Part shown: positions 9,886 through 17,867 of the stretch, piece by piece | How positions within the stretch are numbered: position 1 is the stretch's first letter | Layout of the letters: the number at the start of each line of letters is the position of its first letter | Source: Photorhabdus cinerea | Lineage (GTDB): Bacteria > Pseudomonadota > Gammaproteobacteria > Enterobacterales > Enterobacteriaceae | Direction: 5' to 3' | Assembly (NCBI RefSeq): GCF_011189575.1 | Contig: NZ_PUJW01000014.1 | Location: forward strand, 1-64,000 | Length of the DNA stretch: 64,000 bases | The notes under the pieces: model-generated | The model's input: only the letters and a program-made list of their open reading frames with translations | Database searches by the model: none | Told to the model about the DNA's origin: nothing | Translations under genes and position numbers: made by a program

Positions 9886-11538
9886 TCAAGCTACATGTTT
9901 TAATAGGTTATAGTCGTAAGCAACAGGGATCTCAATTAAAAACGGTTCATTAAGAAGATATGCTTGTTCCAAGACTTTCGGAAGTTCTTCTGGATTCTTG
10001 AGTAAAGCAGATTTCATACCGTTAGCATTCGCCAATAGATGAAATTGAACCGGTCCTAGCTCCGTCATGCCTTTTACCGGCTCTTCACTGTGTAAGCCTT
10101 GATAATACTTTATTAAACCGAAACAAGAATCTGACAGTACTATGATGATAACTGGCAGTTTATATCTAACAGCCGTTTCCAAGTCTTGACTTGTAGAATG
10201 AAAACCACCATCGCCACAGATGGCTACAACTTTTTCTGAGGGATTACAAAGCTTCGCAGCTAACGCTGCGGGAAGACCGAAACCAAAACTTCCACATACG
10301 TTGGAACAAATGAATCTATTAGGCATATGAGTACGAGCTAATAAACCAGCGTACTGTTTGTGCAAACCGACATCACTGCATAGAATACCACTATCCCCCA
10401 AATAGTTGCTGATTACCTTCATAATCCTGGGAATATCAGTCGTTCCAGGCTTAACACTAATTGCTTTGCGCTCACCGAAGATCGCTTTAAGCTCTTTATG
10501 TTTTTGAGAGAAAATTTGGTTCCTCACAGTACAAACATTCCTGAGATAACGCAATGACTGCTCAATATTACCTAGACAATTCACTTTTGGCTGAAAAACT
10601 TCTTCCATGGGAACATCGAAGCTATTTATTACAATAGTATCCTTATTACAGCCCCACAAAGATGGTTTTAGATCTTCTCCAAAGTCGTAACCGATTAAAA
10701 TAAGAAGATCAACATCGTCGAAAAGGTCTGATATAACTGGCCGACGATACACTCCATCAAGATATTTATTAGCTGCTGTTAAGAATAAATGATGTTTTTC
10801 AGATATTGCACCTTTTGCGGCCAAAGAACATATTATTGGAGTGTTGAGCTGCTCTGCCAAAAGCCTTACTTCATTTTGAACTTGTTCCCGTAGTACTTGG
10901 TTCCCAATAACGATCATTGGATAACGTGAATTATTTACCAAACTAGCCACTTTCTCCAAATTAGCCACTATCGGTTCCACAGGTTCCGTCCTTTTTGGTA
11001 TTTGTAGCCCTTCAAGAATATCAACAGCTTCTTGAGCTGAGATTTCCTGCTTAAGGACATCTATAGGTATACTCATATAAACTGGACCGGGTAATTCATC
11101 AATAGATGCCTTTATTGCGGAAGGGATTTTTTGTCGAATGTCTTGAATATCTTCGATCTGGAAACTTACCTTTGTAATTGGCTTCATAAAGCTTACATTA
11201 TCAATACATTGATGAGTTAAGTTGTACTTAGCCTGTTCATTTGGTATTTGAGCTGATGCTACTATCATAGGAGAACGATCTAATATTCCTGAACATACTC
11301 CGGTCGCTATATTGGTAAGACCGGGGCCGAAAGTAGACCAGCACATTTGAGGTTTTCCTGTAAATCTTCCTAAAACATCAGCCATAATGCCAGCTGTAAA
11401 TTCATGTCTTGTAAGGAAAAATTCGATACCAATCTGATTTGCAAATCTAATAGCTTCTGCTTCACCTCCTACAATACCGAAACATTTGGTTACACCTTGG
11501 CGCGCAAGCGCCCGCAGAAACAGTTCATCAAGTTTCAT
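9886..11538 (-). CDS. Thiamine diphosphate-dependent enzyme, acetolactate synthase-like
   Basis: A 550-residue ThDP enzyme with the usual three-domain plan. The N-terminal pyrimidine-binding domain carries the catalytic Glu46 in TRHEFTAG, the middle domain runs from about 195 to 330, and the C-terminal pyrophosphate-binding domain carries GDGGFHSTSQDLETA. The end of that motif reads VLSDSCFG where many relatives have N-N or N-D. The family decarboxylates alpha-keto acids and joins the acyl carbanion to another carbonyl. No acetolactate synthase small subunit is adjacent and the context is not branched-chain biosynthesis, so this is probably a specialised paralogue. AAGGAT precedes the ATG. 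First gene of the six-gene cluster. Confidence 0.85.
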   Translation of the reverse strand: MKLDELFLRALARQGVTKCFGIVGGEAEAIRFANQIGIEFFLTRHEFTAGIMADVLGRFTGKPQMCWSTFGPGLTNIATGVCSGILDRSPMIVASAQIPNEQAKYNLTHQCIDNVSFMKPITKVSFQIEDIQDIRQKIPSAIKASIDELPGPVYMSIPIDVLKQEISAQEAVDILEGLQIPKRTEPVEPIVANLEKVASLVNNSRYPMIVIGNQVLREQVQNEVRLLAEQLNTPIICSLAAKGAISEKHHLFLTAANKYLDGVYRRPVISDLFDDVDLLILIGYDFGEDLKPSLWGCNKDTIVINSFDVPMEEVFQPKVNCLGNIEQSLRYLRNVCTVRNQIFSQKHKELKAIFGERKAISVKPGTTDIPRIMKVISNYLGDSGILCSDVGLHKQYAGLLARTHMPNRFICSNVCGSFGFGLPAALAAKLCNPSEKVVAICGDGGFHSTSQDLETAVRYKLPVIIIVLSDSCFGLIKYYQGLHSEEPVKGMTELGPVQFHLLANANGMKSALLKNPEELPKVLEQAYLLNEPFLIEIPVAYDYNLLKHVA

Positions 11539-12192
11539 GTGGTCATCCTTTATGTTTAGAATCTAATTTATAAAGAAATATTCATGAATTTTTAATATGT
11601 ACAGATCATGCCAATATTAATCTTCAGCTCTAAAAAGGCTTTTTGTGTGACCTAGCTCATATAATGAACTTAACTACATAAATATCGTGATAACTGCTGA
11701 ATAGATTTTTTTGAATTAGCTTATACAAGGTAGCTATTAAAAAGTAGTTTAATTACTTATATCAGTCAAGAAAATTAATTTGATTACTGTCACAATAAGA
11801 AATAGCAATAAGGTAAATTTTCAAAATAGTAGATAGTTTAAAAAGAACCTAATCTAACTTTTACAACCTGATTAATAAGCAAAAATCTAGACTTAAGTCT
11901 TTGTTCCAGCATGCCTATTCATTCTTGGTTGAATAAAACCGAACAACAGTACGATCTCTGCATAAAATAGTAACAAGTAACCATTACCATCAATCCATGA
12001 AAATTAATTAAAGAAATTAATCCATAATAACGACCATCTTCAAGAATTGTGATAGAAGTCTGTGATAGTACCATTACCACGACATCACACATTTTCAGGC
12101 ATTAAGGAAATACTTGGTGCACAAGCCGCATATCAGCACAAGCGCACCCAGCAAAAGGCGATACAGACACCAGCGGATCAATTAATTACAAA
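11539..12192. other. Intergenic region between lsrK and the six-gene cluster
   Basis: About 650 bp, AT-rich near the cluster and more balanced next to lsrK. It should hold the cluster promoter (minus strand). No regulator gene, terminator or operator was recognised. A short open stretch at about 12100-12190 has no start or family and may be old coding remnant. Confidence 0.5.
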
Positions 12193-13785
12193 CTATAATC
12201 CCGGCGCTTTCCAAAGTGAAGTTGTTAAACCATGATCAACCAATGTTAACTGATCGGCATATATCGCCTGCCAGTTCTGTTTAGCCTTTTGATACACCTC
12301 ATAATGTTCAGGATTGGGTTGATATTCGTGTTGCCAACGCACCAACTTTTCCCCTGTAGCGCCCATTGCATCATACAGCCCAACCCCTACTCCTGCTGCA
12401 ATTGCACATCCCAAAGCAGTAGACTCTTTGACAATCGGAACCCGCACCGGAAGCCCTGTCACATCAGATAAAATCTGGCTCCATAATTTTCCTTTTGAGC
12501 CACCACCAGCAAATACCAGAGAATCCGGTTTCACTGCCGAAAATGCAGAGATTAGATCCAAATTGCAAGCCGAAACAATCGCAGCGTTTTCTTCCAATGC
12601 ACGGAATAATGTCGCTTTATTACATTTTTCAGGATCAATTGACAGGTTAATAAAGGAAGGTGCAGCATGATACCAAGCTTTAAACCGCATTACATCAGAG
12701 AAAATTGGCATAATACCGTAAGCACCAGCCGGCACTCTGGCTGCCATATCTTCCAGTAAGCTATAGGCATCAACACCAAGACGTTCCGCCAGTAATTTCT
12801 CTTCCGCGCAAAATGCATCCCTGAACCAGCGCATAGTTAAACCTGTAAAAAAACTGATGGACTCCGCCTGAACCATACCAGGAATAATATGAGGGTTAAT
12901 CCGTGTATTCATATTCGGGTCAGTTATTGGTGCCGGTAGGTTTACAACTTGCTGCCAGAAAGTACCACCGAGAACAGCCGTCTGGGCGGGTTTTACAACA
13001 CCTAAGCCAAGACAACCAAGCTGAACGTCACCGCCGCCCATGATCACCGGTGTTCCAACACTAAGTCCGCATTGAGATGCGGCCTTTTCAGTGACAAAAC
13101 CTAACAAAGTTCCTGTTTCTTTTACCGGTGAAAGAATATCTGAACGCAGTCCTGCCATCTCAAGAAGGTCAGAACGCCAGTCACGGCTGACCAGATCCAG
13201 CATTCCTGTTGTACCCGCATTGGAAGGATCTACCGCCAATTCACCACTGAGCATATTTGCCAGCCAATCGCTGATCATCGTTAAGGCTGCGGCTTGACGA
13301 TAAATATCTGGACGATGATGAGCAAGCCATAAAAGACGAGGCATAGCTCCCAACGCCAACGTTTGGCCTGAACACTGATAAACATCATATTCAAAGGTAT
13401 TGTTATATAACGCTTTCAATTCACCCACTTCATGGCTGGAGCGTGCATCCACATTGGCACAGGCCCAGATCGGCTCACCATTACGGTTATAAAGAACAAT
13501 ACCTTCCCGCATAGAACAGGACGCAACGCCTTGAATAGCGCTGGCAGGTAATTCTGCTTTTTTCAGCGCCTGACGGATACATTGACAAGCCAACTGCCAG
13601 TTCATCACTAAATCAAATTCCATTGAACCGGGCACATCAGGTACAGGCTGATGTACCCACTCAGCCTGCCCTGCGGCTATTTGATTCCCTTCAAGATCAA
13701 ATATTACTGCACGAACACTCCCTGTCCCTGCATCAAGCGCCATCAGATATTTTCCTGATGGATTAGCACTACGGCGTTGATTCAT
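12193..13785 (-). CDS. lsrK: Autoinducer-2 kinase LsrK
   Basis: A 530-residue FGGY-family kinase, the same length as E. coli LsrK and strongly similar along its whole length (MALDAGTGSVRAVIFDLEGN near the N-terminus; LVDHGLTTSLWKAPGL at the C-terminus). It phosphorylates the AI-2 form of DPD in the cytoplasm, trapping it and creating the ligand that releases LsrR from DNA. The reading frame is intact, including the ATP-site glycines in FAGGGSKGKLWSQ. Transcribed away from lsrR, 85 bp downstream of it. An internal 53-bp segment (12898-12950) is duplicated at 2738-2791. Confidence 0.97.
   Translation of the reverse strand: MNQRRSANPSGKYLMALDAGTGSVRAVIFDLEGNQIAAGQAEWVHQPVPDVPGSMEFDLVMNWQLACQCIRQALKKAELPASAIQGVASCSMREGIVLYNRNGEPIWACANVDARSSHEVGELKALYNNTFEYDVYQCSGQTLALGAMPRLLWLAHHRPDIYRQAAALTMISDWLANMLSGELAVDPSNAGTTGMLDLVSRDWRSDLLEMAGLRSDILSPVKETGTLLGFVTEKAASQCGLSVGTPVIMGGGDVQLGCLGLGVVKPAQTAVLGGTFWQQVVNLPAPITDPNMNTRINPHIIPGMVQAESISFFTGLTMRWFRDAFCAEEKLLAERLGVDAYSLLEDMAARVPAGAYGIMPIFSDVMRFKAWYHAAPSFINLSIDPEKCNKATLFRALEENAAIVSACNLDLISAFSAVKPDSLVFAGGGSKGKLWSQILSDVTGLPVRVPIVKESTALGCAIAAGVGVGLYDAMGATGEKLVRWQHEYQPNPEHYEVYQKAKQNWQAIYADQLTLVDHGLTTSLWKAPGL
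12898..12950 (-). repeat. lsrK-internal copy of the 53/54-bp direct repeat
   Basis: Resident copy, in frame within lsrK; the displaced copy lies at 2738-2791. Direct orientation, about 10.1 kb apart. Confidence 0.9.
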
Positions 13786-13870
13786 GATGCTATCCTCAGT
13801 TTAATTATTTTCTGAACTTCTAGCCTTAACTCAAATTTTTTACTTATTCACGGATAGATTGAGTACATGG

Positions 13871-14878
13871 TCAGTGTAATTGTAATAAATTCAGCATCGC
13901 CCTGGCGGTCTGCTCTTCTGTCACCAATGCATTGATATATTGACCGTTAAGCGCAGCAATAATGGCTTCCGCTTTATCTTCACCTCCCGCAACACCAATA
14001 ACTGTTGGAATCGTTTTCAGTTCCGGCATGGAGATACCAATAAGCTCCTGATGAATCTGCATATCTTCCACCAACTCACCATCTGCTTGCATAAAATAGC
14101 CAAGGATATCGCCGACAGCACCTTTTCGGGCAAACATCAGTTGTTCACCACCGCTGATATAGCCAGAACGCATAATTGTCGCCTGCTGTTTCTGACTAAT
14201 GGCACCGATACCAACGATAGCGATATCAGCCGCACCCGCTGCCAACAAAACATCACGGACACTGCTCTCCTGACGGAATGTTTCGGCGACTTGGGCAGTC
14301 GAAGCGCGTAACGGTGCGGGAATAATACTTATTGGACAGGCTGCATCCAGTTGGCCAATTCCAGTCATATAAGGACCGACACCACCGGACAGCGTTACCA
14401 GCCTAATTTGCTGTGATGAGATAAAACCACTCAAATGTTGTAACGTGCACATGGTAGTTTCACCAAATCCCACCGCCAGTAATTGCTGTGGTTCAATCAG
14501 TGCCATCAGTAAATGTGCTGCACCGATACCCAATCTGGCACTAAGATTCATATCAGCCAGTGCGGGTAAAACACGCACTTGTTTCAGAGAAAAATGTTTT
14601 TGCAAAGTATTTTCCAGCGCCAGACAACCCTCATAGCGAGAGTTAATCTGTACTCGAATAACACCTGACTGTCGCCCCTTTTCCAGTAATCTGGAAACCT
14701 TTAACCGGCTCAAACCAAGCAGATCACCGATATCCCCCTGTGTCAGGCCATCGTGATAGTAAAACCATGCAATACGCGCAAGCAGTTCTTCTTCACTCAT
14801 GCTTTTACCCGGGTAGGTGTCCTCAGACAGCACCTGTTTCTCTTTGGCTGATTTTTCTTTTGTTAATTTTATCGACAT
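13871..14878 (-). CDS. lsrR: Transcriptional repressor LsrR
   Basis: SorC/DeoR-type repressor of the lsr genes. The N-terminal helix-turn-helix region (GLTQGDIGDLLGLSRLKVSRLLEKG) is followed by the sugar-phosphate-binding domain (VGFGETTMCTLQHLSGF, LVTLSGGVGPYMTG). In known systems phospho-AI-2 binds it and derepresses the operon. The ATG at 14878 gives 335 residues (E. coli has 317) with a short charged N-terminal extension. The upstream frame to 14977 lacks family similarity and runs into the promoter. Intact here although the transporter it would control is gone. Confidence 0.95.
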   Translation of the reverse strand: MSIKLTKEKSAKEKQVLSEDTYPGKSMSEEELLARIAWFYYHDGLTQGDIGDLLGLSRLKVSRLLEKGRQSGVIRVQINSRYEGCLALENTLQKHFSLKQVRVLPALADMNLSARLGIGAAHLLMALIEPQQLLAVGFGETTMCTLQHLSGFISSQQIRLVTLSGGVGPYMTGIGQLDAACPISIIPAPLRASTAQVAETFRQESSVRDVLLAAGAADIAIVGIGAISQKQQATIMRSGYISGGEQLMFARKGAVGDILGYFMQADGELVEDMQIHQELIGISMPELKTIPTVIGVAGGEDKAEAIIAALNGQYINALVTEEQTARAMLNLLQLH

Positions 14879-14991
14879 AACCACTTTCTTTTTATCCGCA
14901 CTCCACAGATAAGCATTAAAACGCATTACACGCCAGAGTCTTACCGTACAATTTGAACATAATATAATGCAGATCAAATTTTTTCATAAAT

Positions 14992-15007
14992 TGTGATCTA
15001 AATAGTG
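14992..15007. promoter_or_regulatory. Possible CRP half-site in the lsr divergent promoter
   Basis: A perfect TGTGA followed after six bases by tagtg, a poor match to TCACA. The lsr promoter of E. coli is CRP-activated, so a degenerate site is plausible between lsrR and the lsrA remnant. An agatca / tgatct inverted pair (from about 14971 to 15000) overlaps it and could be part of an LsrR operator. Confidence 0.3.
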
Positions 15008-15062
15008 CTAAATTCGGAATACAACAGCTACCATATTGAATAATTGTTTCTTATAAAAAAAT

Positions 15063-15186
15063 ATGTTCATTCAAATTACCGCAGCACCTGCATCACTTGC
15101 ATAACAGAGTGCCGAGATGTTAGAAAATAATGATGCAGGCAAATCGACGCTATATGAAGATTATTGCTGGTATAGAACAACCGAAT
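15063..15186 (+). pseudogene. lsrA: lsrA remnant: N-terminus and Walker A region only
   Basis: Remnant of the AI-2 ABC transporter ATPase. An ATG at 15063 opens MFIQITAAPASLA and then a stop. From about 15111 another frame reads SAEMLENNDAGKSTL, and after a one-base shift 15154-15186 reads MKIIAGIEQPN. Together these match the LsrA P-loop (GENGAGKSTLMKIIAGI). Two frame breaks and loss of everything downstream make it non-functional. It joins the lsrB 3' fragment after a few bases, so the rest of lsrA, all of lsrC and lsrD and most of lsrB are missing. Confidence 0.8.
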
Positions 15187-15199
15187 AAAAGGTCTAACG

Positions 15200-15496
15200 G
15201 TGAAACAATTCAGACTTTGGGATGTTGTTAATCGGGACAAGATTTCAACTCATGCAGCCAATGAATTACTCAAGAAAGGTGATTTAAGTATCGGTGAGAA
15301 ACGAGATATTCCCCATATTGGCGCCATCAAAGTTGCATCAAACCGTTTTCAGGGTTACAGCTATAACGACACCAAAGGGAACGATATTGTTGTTTTGCCT
15401 GAACGGGTAATTTTCACCAAAGCAACATCAATCAATACGATTTCTAATTCTATTGTCCGGCAATCTCCGCCATTCGTGGTTGCTGGCCCAGTGTAA
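15200..15496 (+). pseudogene. lsrB: lsrB 3' fragment (AI-2 binding protein C-terminus)
   Basis: About 80 codons match the C-terminal end of the periplasmic AI-2 binding protein LsrB: FRLWDVVNRDKIS, then GDLSIGEKRDI and VLPERVIFTK. The last 19 residues (TISNSIVRQSPPFVVAGPV) are not LsrB-like and look like read-through past a lost stop. There is no signal peptide and no N-terminal lobe, so no functional receptor can be made. The GTG at 15200 has no convincing Shine-Dalgarno sequence. It sits between the lsrA scrap and intact lsrF. Confidence 0.85.
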
Positions 15497-15515
15497 GCTA
15501 GTTAGGAGAAGAAAA

Positions 15516-16391
15516 ATGGCAGATTTAGACGATATTAAAGATGGTAAAGATTTTGGTATTGACGTTCCACAGCAGAACAGTCTGTTTGAACTGAAAGGCT
15601 GCGGCGCACTTGATTGGGGAATGCAATCACGACTATCACGCATTTTTAATCCTAAAACTAACCGTACTGTTATGCTGGCTTTCGACCACGGTTATTTTCA
15701 GGGACCAACAACCGGCCTTGAGCGCATTGATATTAATATTGCCCCCCTATTTCCGCATACTGATGTATTGATGTGTACGCGCGGTATTCTCCGCAGTCAG
15801 GTTCCACCGGCGACTAATAAACCTGTAGTCTTGCGTGCTTCCGGTGCCAATTCTATCCTGACAGAACTGTCCAATGAAGCTGTCGCGGTTACAATGGAAG
15901 ATGCCTTGCGCCTGAATGTTTGTGCAGTAGCGGCTCAGGTATATATCGGCTCTGAACATGAACATCAGTCAATCAAGAATATTATCAAGTTAGTCGATCA
16001 GGGAATGCGTTACGGCATGCCAACTATGGCAGTAACCGGTGTTGGTAAAGATATGGTTCGGGATCAGCGTTATTTTTCTCTGGCGACTCGTATTGCTGCC
16101 GAAATGGGCGCGCAAATTATCAAAACTTACTATGTCGATACCGGCTTTGAACGCATTGCCAGCGGATGCCCAGTTCCTATTGTGATTGCTGGTGGTAAAA
16201 AGCTACCAGAAAAAGAAGCTCTGGAGATGTGTTATCAGGCAATTGATCAAGGCGCCGCCGGTGTGGATATGGGTCGTAACATTTTCCAATCCGAAGCACC
16301 GGTTGCCATGTTAAAAGCCGTTCAAGCCGTAGTACATCAAAATGAAAGTGCCAGCAAAGCTTATGAGTTGTTTTTAAGTGAAAAAGAATAA
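15516..16391 (+). CDS. lsrF: 3-hydroxy-5-phosphonooxypentane-2,4-dione thiolase LsrF
   Basis: Class I aldolase-fold thiolase that transfers the acetyl group of the phospho-AI-2 breakdown product to CoA. Its 291 residues match E. coli LsrF in length and nearly throughout (MADLDDIKDGKDF start; AVTGVGKDMVRDQRYF; IVIAGGKKLPE). The ATG at 15516 has AGGAG eight bases upstream; the longer open frame from 15453 overlaps the lsrB fragment and is not used. Intact and followed by lsrG after 18 bp. Its expression now depends on the lsr promoter reading through the lsrA/lsrB scar. Confidence 0.96.
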   Translation: MADLDDIKDGKDFGIDVPQQNSLFELKGCGALDWGMQSRLSRIFNPKTNRTVMLAFDHGYFQGPTTGLERIDINIAPLFPHTDVLMCTRGILRSQVPPATNKPVVLRASGANSILTELSNEAVAVTMEDALRLNVCAVAAQVYIGSEHEHQSIKNIIKLVDQGMRYGMPTMAVTGVGKDMVRDQRYFSLATRIAAEMGAQIIKTYYVDTGFERIASGCPVPIVIAGGKKLPEKEALEMCYQAIDQGAAGVDMGRNIFQSEAPVAMLKAVQAVVHQNESASKAYELFLSEKE

Positions 16392-16409
16392 AGAATAAGG
16401 GGGGGTAAG

Positions 16410-16709
16410 ATGCACGTAACTTTGGTTGAAATTAATATTAAACAAGATAAATTAGATAAATTTCTTGAAATTTTCCGCTTAAATCATCTGGGTTCAATTG
16501 AGGAAGAAGGTAATCTTCGTTTTGATGTATTACGGGACGAAAATATTCCGACCCGTTTCTATATTTATGAAGCCTATGTTGATGAAAAAGCCGCTGGTGA
16601 ACACAAGAAAACATCTCATTATCTGAAATGTGTTGAAGAGCTTGATTCTCTGATGTCTGAACCAAGGAAGAAAACGACATTTATTGGTGTAATGCCAGAA
16701 GTGAAATAA
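16410..16709 (+). CDS. lsrG: Phospho-AI-2 isomerase LsrG
   Basis: A 99-residue ABM-type ferredoxin-like monooxygenase-fold protein, close to the 96 residues of E. coli LsrG (MHVTLVEINI, NHLGSIEEEGNLRFDVL, RFYIYEAY, PRKK). It isomerises phospho-DPD ahead of LsrF. A GGGGG-rich Shine-Dalgarno sequence (aagggggggtaag) precedes the ATG. Last gene of the lsr remnant operon, followed by a strong hairpin. Confidence 0.95.
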   Translation: MHVTLVEINIKQDKLDKFLEIFRLNHLGSIEEEGNLRFDVLRDENIPTRFYIYEAYVDEKAAGEHKKTSHYLKCVEELDSLMSEPRKKTTFIGVMPEVK

Positions 16710-16763
16710 ATAAATCACTTCAATATAACGATAAAATACAACATTGTTTAAATAATTAAATTG

Positions 16764-16788
16764 CCCGGGACAGAATATTCTGCCCGGG
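16764..16788 (+). terminator. Intrinsic terminator after lsrG
   Basis: A 12-bp stem (cccggg plus cagaat pairing with attctg plus cccggg) with one bulged base at 16770, followed by aattctatttt. GC-rich and well placed. Confidence 0.75.
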
Positions 16789-17125
16789 AATTCTATTTTC
16801 ACGCGATTCTAAATATTCCATAATCAAGAGCAACATTATCTCCTACTGATATATCAGTAAAATCAACGGATATCCAACACATCAAAATCAGTGTTACTAA
16901 ATACCGTGTTAACAATATCAATATAGGAAACTAAATCTATACATCAGCTCTTTATTTACAACCACCATATTATTTCATTATATATTTTTACAATTCTGAA
17001 CTATCTAATGACAGTACGCATGAAATCATAGTAACAATGCCATTATTAATAAAATATATTATTGCTTCGAATATATAATTTACAATAGGATTTAGTAACT
17101 AAACTCACAATTCAGAGGATATAAC
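16789..17125. other. AT-rich intergenic region ahead of the 17126 gene
   Basis: Very AT-rich; holds the likely promoter and an AGAGGA ribosome site just before 17126. Nothing else was recognised. Confidence 0.5.
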
Positions 17126-17614
17126 ATGACAATTAAGCTCGATGATATAACTGACTTCGAGAACAATAAGTTAAATTCATGGAAACCAAGACTTCCTGAA
17201 TTTACATCTCAAGGACATGCTAACTGGCAATTTATTACTATCAATGGTAAAAAAGCATTATTATTCAATACCAATGGTGGCATTGATAATAGTGGTAGCG
17301 TTTTAACAAAACAATATTCCAATTTGACTTTTGGCCATTGGTATAGTCTCACCGTTTATGTCCGTCGTTATAACAATGTTAATCCCGCTCCAACAATTTC
17401 TCTTCGCGTAGGGGTATCTGAAAATGACTCACCTAATGATACTATCATTTATGGAGCAACTATACCTGAACAAGGTAATGGAACAATTTTGTCTGGCCTG
17501 ATAAGAGCACAAGATCCTGCATATTATTTTAAAATATATAATAGTACTCCAGACGCTCTTGGTAATGATTTCTCAATATCACGTATCCAAGTAACAGAGC
17601 ACGTGTGGCTGTAG
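17126..17614 (+). CDS. Hypothetical beta-rich protein, possibly carbohydrate-binding
   Basis: A 162-residue protein with no cysteine, no signal peptide and no membrane segment. Alternating hydrophobic strands, Gly/Asn turns and aromatic residues (WQFITINGKKALLF, HWYSLTVYVRRY, AYYFKIYNS) suggest a jelly-roll beta-sandwich of the carbohydrate-binding-module type. The opening TIKLDDITDFENNKLNSW recalls CBM-like domains that begin with a Phe-Glu segment. The ribosome site AGAGGA lies eight bases before the ATG. AT-rich surroundings suggest an accessory gene. Function unknown; the fold guess is inference. Confidence 0.7.
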   Translation: MTIKLDDITDFENNKLNSWKPRLPEFTSQGHANWQFITINGKKALLFNTNGGIDNSGSVLTKQYSNLTFGHWYSLTVYVRRYNNVNPAPTISLRVGVSENDSPNDTIIYGATIPEQGNGTILSGLIRAQDPAYYFKIYNSTPDALGNDFSISRIQVTEHVWL

Positions 17615-17661
17615 ACCGAAATACTAGAAATTTTTACCATTCCGGCTCAGTTGCTACTACA

Positions 17662-17683
17662 AGCTCATCCAAACCGATGAGCT
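17662..17683 (+). terminator. Hairpin downstream of the 17126 gene
   Basis: Perfect 8-bp arms agctcatc / gatgagct with a six-base loop, then a short T-containing tail. Confidence 0.55.
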
Positions 17684-17867
17684 TTATGCCTATAATCATA
17701 TCCATTCTATTTGTCATAAAAACATATAGATTTCATCACCGTTATAAGGGAATCTAGAATAAAAATCTCAGCACTCTGCCAGTTTAGCTATCTAGGACAG
17801 CCTTTAATTACTTATATTCAATCTTTCTGGAAGTTCTGGAGCTTTTTGTAATTCCTGATCTTTCTTT

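Noticed and set aside
12080..12190. Short open stretches next to the lsrK 3' end, one hydrophobic on the minus strand
   Set aside because: No start, no ribosome site and no family match in either orientation.
15453..15515. Upstream extension of lsrF
   Set aside because: The ATG at 15516 has the proper ribosome site and matches the family N-terminus exactly; the extension overlaps the lsrB fragment.
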